Positions 1-5,341 are shown, numbered from the stretch's first letter. The stretch: DNA of 5,404 nt from Eubacteriales Family XIII. Incertae Sedis bacterium (GCA_031263875.1 JAISEX010000291.1:1-5404); one strand, 5' to 3'. The notes: a model not told the origin generated them from the letters alone. Program-made: numbers and translations.

Positions 1-66
1 ATCACCCGCGCGCCTCCCAACCGCGAGAGAACAAACCGACATAGGCATTCTCACCATGCTGTTCCC
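1..66. repeat. Repeat family R1, copy A (partial, cut by window edge)
   Basis: Matches the second half of R1 copy B (143-208), beginning with the same 18 bases, so A and B form a tandem pair with a 142-base period. It keeps the 3' stem ATAG(G)CAT / ATGCTGT (41-48 with 56-62) around the 7-base loop TCTCACC. Relative to copy B one G-C pair has become A-T and one C-G pair has become T-G, so pairing is retained. Confidence 0.8.
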
Positions 67-94
67 CGCCGCTCGGCTGCGCCTCGCTCCCCTG

Positions 95-208
95 TGCGGG
101 CAAAGCCCACGCCCCGCCCGTCCTACCACGGCGACCCGGCCCATCACCCGCGCGCCTCCCAAAAGCGAGAGAACAAAACGACACGGGCATTCTCATCATG
201 CCGTCCCC
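95..208. repeat. Repeat family R1, copy B (full, next to the ATPase stop codon)
   Basis: Full-length dispersed repeat of about 114 bases. It opens with TGCGGGCAAAG and closes with the bulged stem ACGG(G)CAT / ATGCCGT (183-190 with 198-204), loop TCTCATC. A second stem CGGGC (97-101) pairs with GCCCG (116-120) across 14 bases. Read with the genes, the repeat starts 12 bases after the ATPase stop codon. It resembles copy C over its whole length, by eye about four bases in five. No transposase or terminal duplication is visible. Family identity is unknown to me. Confidence 0.85.
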
Positions 209-220
209 CATCTCCCCACA

Positions 221-1009
221 TCATCTGCCGCATTTCCCCTTCGGGCAGATCATCGGCGCGCCGCTGACGGGATCCGCGACAACGAGCGAATCCAGCGCAA
301 AGACGTCCCGCGTCAGGTCGGCCGTTATGATCTCGCGCGGAAAACCGCTCGCGACGATTTCGCCAAGCCGCATCGCAAACAGGTGATCCGCGTATCGCGC
401 CGCAAGGTTCACCTCGTGCAAAACCATCACGATCGTGATCCCGCGCTTTTGGTTGAGCCGCAATAACATGTCGAGAATTTCGACCTGATGGGCGATGTCG
501 AGATAGGTCGTGGGTTCGTCGAGCAGCAATATGTCCGTCTGCTGCGCGAGCGCCATCGCGATCCAGACGCGCTGCCGCTGGCCGCCGGAAAGCTCGTCGA
601 TGCACCGGTCCGCGATATCCGAAATGTTCATCGCGTCCATCGCGTCGGACACGGCGTTGGTGTCGGCCTCCGTCCAGCCTCGGAAAAATTTCTTATGCGG
701 AAATCTCCCGCGCCCCACGAGATCGCTTACCGTGATCCCGTCCGGCACGATCGGCGATTGCGGCAGGAGGCCAAGATTTTGCGCGAGTTTTTTCGTCGGA
801 ATGGAATCGATGCGTTTCCCTCCGAGCGTAATTTCGCCCGACATCGGCTTCAGAAGCCGCGCCATCGCCTTGAGCAGCGTCGACTTCCCGCAGGCGTTCG
901 CGCCGATAAAGATGCTCACATTTCCTTCGGGAATGGACAGACTGACATTCTTCACGACCGGCGCGCCGCCGTACCCGATCGTCGCGTCGTTGATTACCAA
1001 ACTGTTCAC
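221..1009 (-). CDS. Iron-siderophore ABC transporter, ATP-binding protein (FecE/FepC family)
   Basis: Cytoplasmic ATPase that powers import of ferric siderophore through the paired FecCD permeases. The 262 residues match the usual length of the family. Visible motifs are Walker A GANACGKS (36-43), Q-loop glutamine near 84 in LLPQSP, the ABC signature LSGGQ (140-144), Walker B ILLLDE (160-165) with the following PTTYLD, and the switch histidine near 198 in VLHEV. All catalytic positions are intact. The start is GTG at 1009, chosen because AAGGAG lies 7 bases upstream; an ATG five bases upstream of the GTG is followed by CAG and then a stop. The gene is the last of the operon but is separated from the permease gene by 623 bases of repeats, where no clear promoter of its own is visible. 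From memory, the P-loop variant with Ala-Cys is typical of actinobacterial siderophore ATPases. Function is secure; the exact siderophore is unknown. Confidence 0.96.
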   Translation of the reverse strand: MNSLVINDATIGYGGAPVVKNVSLSIPEGNVSIFIGANACGKSTLLKAMARLLKPMSGEITLGGKRIDSIPTKKLAQNLGLLPQSPIVPDGITVSDLVGRGRFPHKKFFRGWTEADTNAVSDAMDAMNISDIADRCIDELSGGQRQRVWIAMALAQQTDILLLDEPTTYLDIAHQVEILDMLLRLNQKRGITIVMVLHEVNLAARYADHLFAMRLGEIVASGFPREIITADLTRDVFALDSLVVADPVSGAPMICPKGKCGR

Positions 1010-1016
1010 TGCATTG

Positions 1017-1022
1017 CTCCTT
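1017..1022 (-). promoter_or_regulatory. Ribosome binding site that selects the GTG start of the ATPase gene
   Basis: AAGGAG on the minus strand lies 7 bases before the GTG at 1009. An ATG at 1014-1012 is only 2 bases from the site and reads ATG CAG TGA, so it cannot start the ATPase. The stop of that tiny frame overlaps the GTG. Confidence 0.8.
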
Positions 1023-1047
1023 TTCTATTCTTATCCGCATGTGATTT

Positions 1048-1145
1048 GGGCGCATGCGGCACGCGGGAATGACATTGTGCGTAAAGCGGGCCGGTTCTCC
1101 GCACGGGCATTCACAAAAACGGTTTCTCACGTGCCGCACCGGGCT
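1048..1145. repeat. Repeat family R2, copy 1 (structured element upstream of the ATPase gene)
   Basis: About 98 bases, flanked by GGGCGCA on the left and CCGGGCT on the right, exactly as in copy 2. A perfect 9-pair stem TGCGGCACG (1055-1063) with CGTGCCGCA (1130-1138) encloses a core (1077-1127) running from GTGCGTAA through TTCTCCGC to GTTTCT. The stem arms differ from those of copy 2 but stay complementary. On the minus strand, the direction of the genes, it would lie in the long leader of the ATPase message. It could be a structured RNA, a miniature mobile element or a processing site; I do not recognise the family. Confidence 0.8.
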
Positions 1146-1265
1146 CTCCGCTGCAATTCCGCTCATGCCATTGTCGTCATTCCTGTTTCCGCTCCGGAAT
1201 CCTCTTGACCAAGGTGCCTATGCGAGCGTAGTCTGCGGAATTTTCGCTGCTATCCCTTGCGCGTC

Positions 1266-1306
1266 GCAACGCTGCGCGTTGCTCCCCGTAGGGGGCTCTG
1301 CCCCCT
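1266..1306. repeat. Two perfect GC-rich hairpins
   Basis: GCAACGC-TGC-GCGTTGC (1266-1282) and AGGGGGC-TCT-GCCCCCT (1290-1306) are perfect 7-pair stems with 3-base loops, 7 bases apart. Neither is followed by a T-run on either strand, so they are not ordinary intrinsic terminators. They lie in the repeat-filled gap of the operon and are probably parts of the same intergenic repeat block. Confidence 0.75.
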
Positions 1307-1437
1307 CTCGGCGGACTGCGTCTGCTTCGCTTAGGATGTGCGCATAGGATGTGAATCGCTTCGCTCCCAGCTCTCGGCTTCGCCTCGCAGCTGCTTCGCT
1401 CATTGCCTCCGTCCTGTCACCCCCGGAGTGGTAATCC

Positions 1438-1485
1438 GCCGTGCTGTTCAGCACGGCTCCAATGAGGGGAAGTGCCTTCCCCTCA
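1438..1485. repeat. Two strong adjacent hairpins
   Basis: GCCGTGCTG-TT-CAGCACGGC (1438-1457) is a perfect 9-pair stem, or 8 pairs with a 4-base loop. TGAGGGGAAG-TGC-CTTCCCCTCA (1463-1485) is a perfect 10-pair stem. Only 5 bases separate them. No T-tract follows on either strand. In the transcript they would lie downstream of permease 2, where they might stabilise the upstream message or hinder readthrough into the ATPase gene. Confidence 0.78.
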
Positions 1486-1520
1486 AACTCCCTTTGGGCG
1501 CTGCTTCGCATCGCTTCTTA

Positions 1521-1632
1521 TGCGGGCAAAGAACACGTCCCGCCCGTCCTACCACGGCGAACCGGTCTATCGCCCGCGTGCCTTCAAAAACGAGATGGCG
1601 AAACGACACGGCCATTCTTACCATGCCGTCCC
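1521..1632. repeat. Repeat family R1, copy C (full, abuts the permease 2 stop codon)
   Basis: Full copy of about 112 bases in the same orientation as B. It has the same opening TGCGGGCAAAG, a 20-base stretch shared exactly with B beginning CCCGCCCGTCC, the stem CGGGC (1523-1527) with GCCCG (1542-1546) over a 14-base loop, and the closing stem at 1608-1615 with 1623-1629 around the loop TCTTACC. In this copy the bulged base has changed from G to C. Its edge meets the permease stop codon with no spacer. Confidence 0.85.
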
Positions 1633-2658
1633 CTATATCGCCCCGCCTTTAACATTCTGCCGTACCAGCAAAAACACCAAATACGGCGCTCCCAAAATCC
1701 CCGTGATCGCCCCCACCGGAAACCGCGTGTCAAACGCAAACTGCCCGATAAGATCGGAAGCGAGAACCAGCACCGCGCCCACAAGCGCGGACGGCACCGC
1801 CTCCGCCCGCCCGTCGCCCGTCAGCCTCGCCGCGATCGGCCCGGACAGGAACGCGACAAACGCGATCGGCCCCGTTACGCTCGTTGCGAAAGCCGAGAGC
1901 CCCACCGCAGCGACGGTGAGCAGCAGACGCGTTTGTCCCACATTGACGCCCAGCGCCGTTGCCGTGTCATCTCCGAGCACGAACATCCGCACGCGCGGCG
2001 ACAGCAAAACGATAACGCCGCCGAACACGACGACGGATATAATGAGGGGCGGAAGCTCGGCCATTTTCGTCCCGTTCAGGCTGCCGGAAAGCCAACGCAT
2101 CGCGACCGGCACGTCGTACTGCGACGCGCGAACCAATATGTATGAGATCACGGCATGCATCATCGCGCCGATCCCGATCCCGATAAGGATCAGCCTCCCG
2201 CCGCCGAACGCCCCGCCGCCGGACAGCAGATAAATCACTATGGCGACGAGCAGGCCAAAAGTTACCGCCGCGGCCGAAACCTCCGCGCCGTTCAGTTTCA
2301 AGATAAGCATACAGAAAACCGCCGCCGCGCTCGCGCCGCTCGTTACGCCGATAATATCGGGGCTCGCGAGCGAATTTCGCAGCATCGACTGAAACGTCGA
2401 ACCGGAAAGGCCGAACGCGATCCCCGCAAACACGCCCGAAAGCATGCGCGGAAGCCGCAGCGTCATCACGGCAAAGGTCGCGCCTCGTATCTGCTCGCCG
2501 CGCAGAGCGCCGATCACCTCGGAAAGCGGGTAGACCGTGCTCCCCATAATCAGCATCAGCACCGCCAATATGACGATCGTCACGGCAAGAACCGAGCATA
2601 TAATGTTTCTCCGCGTTGCGCGCCGTTTGCGCTGTGTGATGATACTGTTCGCGCTCAT
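1633..2658 (-). CDS. Iron-siderophore ABC transporter, permease 2 (FecCD family)
   Basis: Integral membrane permease of the BtuC/FecCD family, 341 residues, forming a channel with the preceding permease. After a basic N-terminus (RKRRATRR, about 10-17) a first membrane helix runs about 19-39, followed by many hydrophobic stretches consistent with the usual ten helices. Family landmarks are RLPRMLSGVFAGIAFGLSG (68-86), NSLASPDIIGVTSGAS (95-110), the LGVNVGQTR segment (236-244), GPIAFVAFLSGPIAARL (263-279) and the C-terminal GAPYLVFLLVR (323-333). The ATG at 2658 is preferred to the longer open frame reaching 2919: it begins the family-like sequence, overlaps the previous stop as ATGA, and has AAAGGTG 8 bases upstream. 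The upstream extension is arginine-rich and only mirrors the other permease gene in another frame. Its stop codon touches an R1 repeat copy. Confidence 0.95.
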   Translation of the reverse strand: MSANSIITQRKRRATRRNIICSVLAVTIVILAVLMLIMGSTVYPLSEVIGALRGEQIRGATFAVMTLRLPRMLSGVFAGIAFGLSGSTFQSMLRNSLASPDIIGVTSGASAAAVFCMLILKLNGAEVSAAAVTFGLLVAIVIYLLSGGGAFGGGRLILIGIGIGAMMHAVISYILVRASQYDVPVAMRWLSGSLNGTKMAELPPLIISVVVFGGVIVLLSPRVRMFVLGDDTATALGVNVGQTRLLLTVAAVGLSAFATSVTGPIAFVAFLSGPIAARLTGDGRAEAVPSALVGAVLVLASDLIGQFAFDTRFPVGAITGILGAPYLVFLLVRQNVKGGAI

Positions 2659-3662
2659 AATGCACGCACCTTTGAGCGGTCGGCGATAAGGACGAGGATC
2701 GGAGCGCCGATAAACGCGGAAATCAGGCCGGCTTCGATTTCCCCGGGGCTTCCGACGATCCGTCCAACCGTATCGGCTAACAGCAAAATGCTCGCGCCGG
2801 TCAATGCCGACAGCGGCAAGACATACCGTAGATCGGGCCCGACGATAAGCCGGACGGTATGCGGAGCGACCAGTCCGATAAACCCGATCGGGCCGGCGAG
2901 CGAGGTCGTCGCCGCGCACAGCAACACGCCGGCGGCAGCGCCCAAAAGACGCGTCCGCGTCGTTTTGACACCGAGGCTGGCGGCAACGTCGTCACCGAGA
3001 GCCAGCGCGTTGAGCGAACCGGCCCCGCATATCCCCATGACCGCGCCGATCACGATCAGCGGCAAAATCGACAGTATTCCGTCAAACGTCGCGCCGCCGA
3101 TCCCGCCGGACTGCCAAAAACGAAACGCGTCCATACTGCTGGAACGCGGCAACAGTATCAGGCTTACCAGCGACGACAGCGCCGCGCTTATCGCGGTTCC
3201 CGCGAGCGCAAGTTTTATCGGCGTCGCGCCGCCGTGCCCGAGAGAACCCACGGAATAGACAAAAACGGCCGTGACCGAAGCGCCGAACAGCGCGAAAGCC
3301 ATATATTGCGGTAGCGATCCGATGTCGAAAAACGCGATGCCCACGACGATCGCGAGCGCCGCGCCCGTATTCACGCCCAGAATACCGGGGTCGGCCAAAG
3401 GATTGCGCGTAACGGCCTGCATCAGCGTTCCCGACAGCGCGAGAGCGCACCCCGCGACCAGCCCGAAGACCGTTCGCGGAATGCGTTCATGGACAACCAA
3501 TTCTCCCATGGTAAAGCCGGCATTCTTTGTGACGCCGCCGATGATTTCGGCCAGTGTGACCGGACGCGATCCCAGCGACAGCGACAACGCGATGCAGACG
3601 AGAAGGAGACCGATGCCCGCGGCTAGCAGCACGCGGCGACCGGCATGGCTGCGCGAATTCAT
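2655..3662 (-). CDS. Iron-siderophore ABC transporter, permease 1 (FecCD family)
   Basis: Integral membrane permease of the BtuC/FecCD family, 335 residues, partner of the second permease in the heterodimeric siderophore channel. A basic start (RSHAGRR) precedes a first helix at about 11-30. Family landmarks are ERIPRTVFGLVAGCALALSG (59-78), NPLADPGILGVNTGAALAIV (87-106), LGVKTTRTRLLG (230-241), the coupling-helix region GPIGFIGLVAPHTVRL (257-272) and the C-terminal PGEIEAGLISAFIGAPILVLI (306-326). It starts four bases inside the stop of the binding-protein gene (ATGA) and ends with the same kind of overlap into the next permease gene, so the three are almost certainly translationally coupled. 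No frameshift or missing segment is seen. It is more canonical than its partner, and the two are clearly different genes rather than a duplication within this locus. Confidence 0.96.
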   Translation of the reverse strand: MNSRSHAGRRVLLAAGIGLLLVCIALSLSLGSRPVTLAEIIGGVTKNAGFTMGELVVHERIPRTVFGLVAGCALALSGTLMQAVTRNPLADPGILGVNTGAALAIVVGIAFFDIGSLPQYMAFALFGASVTAVFVYSVGSLGHGGATPIKLALAGTAISAALSSLVSLILLPRSSSMDAFRFWQSGGIGGATFDGILSILPLIVIGAVMGICGAGSLNALALGDDVAASLGVKTTRTRLLGAAAGVLLCAATTSLAGPIGFIGLVAPHTVRLIVGPDLRYVLPLSALTGASILLLADTVGRIVGSPGEIEAGLISAFIGAPILVLIADRSKVRAL

Positions 3663-4699
3663 TTGACCTTATCAGCCGCCTTTGCAATGGTTTCCACGTA
3701 CTCGTCGATGGTGTAAGGTATCGAGAGGGCGCTCGGCGTCTGCGCCGCCGCTAAGGGGCTTTCGCTAAAAGTAACGACCGCTCCGTTCTTGACGGAGGGA
3801 ATAGACCCGATCAGCGGATTCGCCTGAAGCGTGGCGAGCAGATCGCTGCCATCGCCCGACGCCCACGTAAGCAGGATATCGATATCCGTCAGTTGGTCCG
3901 CGTTTTCCGCCGAGACCTGGAGGAAGAACGTTTCAGCGCCTTCCGCGAGCTTTTTAACGCTCGGCGCAACGCCCAGCCCAAGATCCTCGAGGAACGCCGC
4001 GCGCGGATCGCCGGAGGTATAGAGCGAAATGGTGGAGAGATCCGTCGGGTCGAAATACGCAAACGCCGCCGTCTTTCCCGCAAGCTGCGGATATTTTGCG
4101 ACGGCCTCAGCAATAAGAGCGTCTAATTCCGCCACCAATGCCTCACCTTCGGTTTTCAGCCCCAGCGCCGTCGCGTTGATTTTTATCTGGTCGCGCCACA
4201 GCGTCTGCCACGGATTTTGCGGATAGGCGACCACCGGAGCGATCGCCGAAAGCGTATCGTAATCCTCCTGCGTCAGCCCCGAATAAGCCGCTAAAATCAC
4301 GTCCGGCTCCGTTTCGTTTATCGCTTCAAAATCGAGCCCGTCCGTATCGTTGAACACGACCGTCGTGTCCGCGCCGCCCAGCTCAGCTATTTTTTCTTTC
4401 GTCCAAGGCAAAATATTTCCCCCGTCCGTAACGCCGTAATTCGACTCCGATATCCCCACCGGTAAAATCCCCAGCGCGAGCGGCGTATCCTGATTGCCCC
4501 ACGAAATCGTCACGACGCGTTCGGGCTTGCTTTCAATAACCGTCTGCCCGAAAGCGTGTTCAATGGTCACCGGCGTCCAAGCGGCGTCGGCATCCGGCTT
4601 GTCGGTCGCCGCGTCGTCCGATTTTGACGTACACGCTATCAGCCCTACGCTGAGGATCAGCGCGAGAAGAAGCAGCGCGGTAGTGTAAAGTTTATGCAT
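3659..4699 (-). CDS. Iron-siderophore-binding lipoprotein (FecB/FhuD-like, Peripla_BP_2 fold)
   Basis: Extracellular lipid-anchored receptor that captures a ferric siderophore and delivers it to the FecCD permeases; 346 residues. A lipoprotein signal peptide covers 1-22 (short basic N-end, hydrophobic core) with lipobox LIAC and the lipidated Cys at 23. A linker rich in Asp, Ala and Lys follows (24-41). The mature domain starts with IEHAFGQTVIESKPERVV (46-63), the usual entry to this fold, then the WGNQD segment (67-71), LALGILPVG (74-82) and EPDVILAAYSGLTQEDYDTLS (131-151), which mark siderophore-type class III binding proteins. From memory, close relatives occur in Actinobacteria. The ATG at 4699 has GGAGGG 8 bases upstream. 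It is the first gene of the operon, behind a consensus promoter and two inverted-repeat operators. The ligand class (hydroxamate, catecholate or other) cannot be read from sequence; haem or cobalamin would be less likely alternatives. Confidence 0.95.
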   Translation of the reverse strand: MHKLYTTALLLLALILSVGLIACTSKSDDAATDKPDADAAWTPVTIEHAFGQTVIESKPERVVTISWGNQDTPLALGILPVGISESNYGVTDGGNILPWTKEKIAELGGADTTVVFNDTDGLDFEAINETEPDVILAAYSGLTQEDYDTLSAIAPVVAYPQNPWQTLWRDQIKINATALGLKTEGEALVAELDALIAEAVAKYPQLAGKTAAFAYFDPTDLSTISLYTSGDPRAAFLEDLGLGVAPSVKKLAEGAETFFLQVSAENADQLTDIDILLTWASGDGSDLLATLQANPLIGSIPSVKNGAVVTFSESPLAAAQTPSALSIPYTIDEYVETIAKAADKVK

Positions 4700-4707
4700 G
4701 TTCAGTT

Positions 4708-4713
4708 CCCTCC
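4708..4713 (-). promoter_or_regulatory. Ribosome binding site of the binding-lipoprotein gene
   Basis: GGAGGG on the minus strand, 8 bases before the ATG at 4699. It is a near-consensus Shine-Dalgarno sequence and fixes this start codon. Confidence 0.85.
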
Positions 4714-4727
4714 ATGTAAATCACTCC

Positions 4728-4747
4728 GGGTTAGCTTTTGCTAACCC
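4728..4747. promoter_or_regulatory. Putative repressor operator, leader copy (GGGTTAGC-TTTT-GCTAACCC)
   Basis: Perfect 8-base inverted repeat around TTTT, sharing the GTTAGC-N4-GCTAAC core with the promoter-proximal site. The two centres are 33 bases apart, close to three turns of B-form DNA, so bound dimers would sit on the same face. In RNA this copy would also form a strong 8-pair hairpin with a UUUU loop between the start site and the Shine-Dalgarno sequence, so a leader-RNA role cannot be excluded. Confidence 0.7.
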
Positions 4748-4761
4748 TGCTCGTTAAAAAT

Positions 4762-4779
4762 AGTTAGCAGAAGCTAACT
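4762..4779. promoter_or_regulatory. Putative repressor operator, promoter-proximal (AGTTAGC-AGAA-GCTAACT)
   Basis: Perfect 7-base inverted repeat around a 4-base centre, lying at about +1 to +19 relative to the predicted start. A second copy of the same GTTAGC-N4-GCTAAC motif lies further into the leader, so the repeat is not accidental. Its place over the start site and ahead of an iron-uptake operon points to an iron-sensing repressor, perhaps DtxR-like because of the TTAG/CTAA half sites. The spacing is not that of the classical DtxR/IdeR box, and it is not a Fur box. The regulator is inferred. Confidence 0.72.
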
Positions 4780-4786
4780 TTGAATT

Positions 4787-4815
4787 ATTATAAAACATTC
4801 TTATTACGTTGTCAA
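4787..4815 (-). promoter_or_regulatory. Consensus sigma-A/sigma-70 promoter of the siderophore transporter operon
   Basis: On the minus strand TTGACA (4815-4810) and TATAAT (4792-4787) match both consensus hexamers at every position and are separated by exactly 17 bases. The expected transcription start is near 4780, giving a leader of about 80 bases before the lipoprotein ATG. The surrounding DNA is strikingly AT-rich compared with the GC-rich genes. A perfect promoter of this kind is usually held in check by a repressor, which fits the two inverted repeats just downstream. Confidence 0.88.
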
Positions 4816-4864
4816 TCACTAGGCCAATATTATTGTTTTCAACAGTTTTGTGCTTCAATAACCC

Positions 4865-4970
4865 GGGCGCATGGGGCGCTCAAAATAATTTTGTGCGTAA
4901 TCCGTGGGACAGTTCTCCGCGCGGGTATTTACAAAAAACAGTTTCTTATTTTTGAGCGCCCCACCGGGCT
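4865..4970. repeat. Repeat family R2, copy 2 (structured element upstream of the operon promoter)
   Basis: About 106 bases with the same flanks and core as copy 1. The stem here is longer: 17 bases at 4872-4888 pair with 18 bases at 4946-4963, with a single A bulge, starting TGGGGCGCTC. Inside the core CCGTG and GGA (4902-4909) can pair with TCC and CGCGG around the loop CAGTTC. It lies upstream of the operon promoter, so it is not part of that transcript unless read from further right. Confidence 0.82.
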
Positions 4971-4973
4971 ATG

Positions 4974-5010
4974 CCTGTTTTACGCGGCTTCAGCCGCAGT
5001 GTAAAACAGG
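4974..5010. repeat. Long hairpin, 16 pairs with one internal bulge
   Basis: CCTGTTTTAC (4974-4983) pairs with GTAAAACAGG (5001-5010), and GCGGCT (4984-4989) pairs with AGCCGC (4992-4997) around a TC loop. A 3-base bulge AGT interrupts the right arm. It starts four bases beyond R2 copy 2. No T-run follows, so I do not call it a terminator. Confidence 0.78.
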
Positions 5011-5020
5011 ACAGCGAAAC

Positions 5021-5052
5021 GAGCGCAGCGAGTGGAGGAGTGAGCGCAGCGA
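5021..5052. repeat. Short direct repeat pair GAGCGCAGCGA
   Basis: Two exact copies of the 11-mer at 5021-5031 and 5042-5052, period 21 bases. They form part of the gene-free repeat block to the right of the operon. Just beyond, ATGGCGC (5063-5069) and GCGCCAT (5091-5097) form a further inverted pair. Confidence 0.6.
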
Positions 5053-5149
5053 ACGTTAGCCCATGGCGCTCTACCGTGCGCGGGACAAGCGCGCCATTCC
5101 GTGCCGTCATGATAAAGTCTGTCACTACGGGTTTAAGCCGCACCCCCTG

Positions 5150-5260
5150 TGCGGGCAAAGTATCTCACGCGCCCGTCCTCCATACGGCGTAGTGCTTTAC
5201 TGCACGAACGACAACAAACGCGAGAAACAAACCGAACACGGGCATTCCTACCACGCCGTC
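5150..5260. repeat. Repeat family R1, copy D (full, divergent)
   Basis: Copy of about 111 bases with the same orientation. The opening TGCGGGCAAAG, the stem CGGGC (5152-5156) with GCCCG (5171-5175) over 14 bases, and the closing stem (5238-5245 with 5253-5259, loop TCCTACC) are kept. The central 40 bases differ strongly from copies B and C. Stem conservation despite a changed middle suggests that structure matters more than sequence. Confidence 0.75.
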
Positions 5261-5341
5261 ATCCTGCCGCCATCCCGATTCTCCGGAGTTTTACCGGCAA
5301 AAACAAAAATATTTCCGGGAACCGCCCTGCGCTTCGGCTCC

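Larger units (their letters stand above)
1146..1520. other. Gene-free repeat-rich spacer inside the operon
   Basis: No convincing gene on either strand; the frames open here lack any protein family features. Besides the four hairpins, the heptamer GCTTCGC occurs five times (from 1324, 1358, 1377, 1393 and 1503), and TAGGATGTG occurs twice (1332 and 1345). ATTCCG (1156-1161) and CGGAAT (1195-1200) form an inverted pair. The block looks like assembled intergenic repeats rather than coding DNA. It joins R2 copy 1 on the left to R1 copy C on the right. Confidence 0.65.

Noticed and set aside
1..208. CRISPR array from the tandem R1 copies
   Set aside because: The period is 142 bases, the repeats are long and divergent, and there are no uniform spacers or cas genes.
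2..211. Minus-strand open frame of 69 codons across R1 copies A and B
   Set aside because: It is composed of repeat sequence. In copy C the matching stretch carries a one-base length change that shifts the frame, so the peptide is not conserved between copies.
1438..1485. Hairpin pair as a Rho-independent terminator
   Set aside because: No run of T follows either stem on either strand.
2659..2919. N-terminal extension of the permease 2 frame by 87 codons
   Set aside because: It lies inside permease 1, is arginine-rich and unlike any FecCD protein; the ATG at 2658 has an ATGA overlap and a Shine-Dalgarno-like site.
2155..3258. Long plus-strand open frame of 367 codons
   Set aside because: It is the antisense shadow of the two permease genes, rich in Arg, Pro, Ala and His with no domain; high G+C produces such frames.
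4728..4779. Fur box or canonical DtxR/IdeR box
   Set aside because: The half sites do not match the Fur consensus, and the 6 bases between GGTTAG and CTAACC differ from the 1-base centre of the classical DtxR/IdeR site. I kept only a generic operator call.
4946..5192. Overlapping short open frames on both strands in the right flank
   Set aside because: They are built from the R2 edge, the 4974-5010 hairpin and short repeats, have no good Shine-Dalgarno site and resemble no family.
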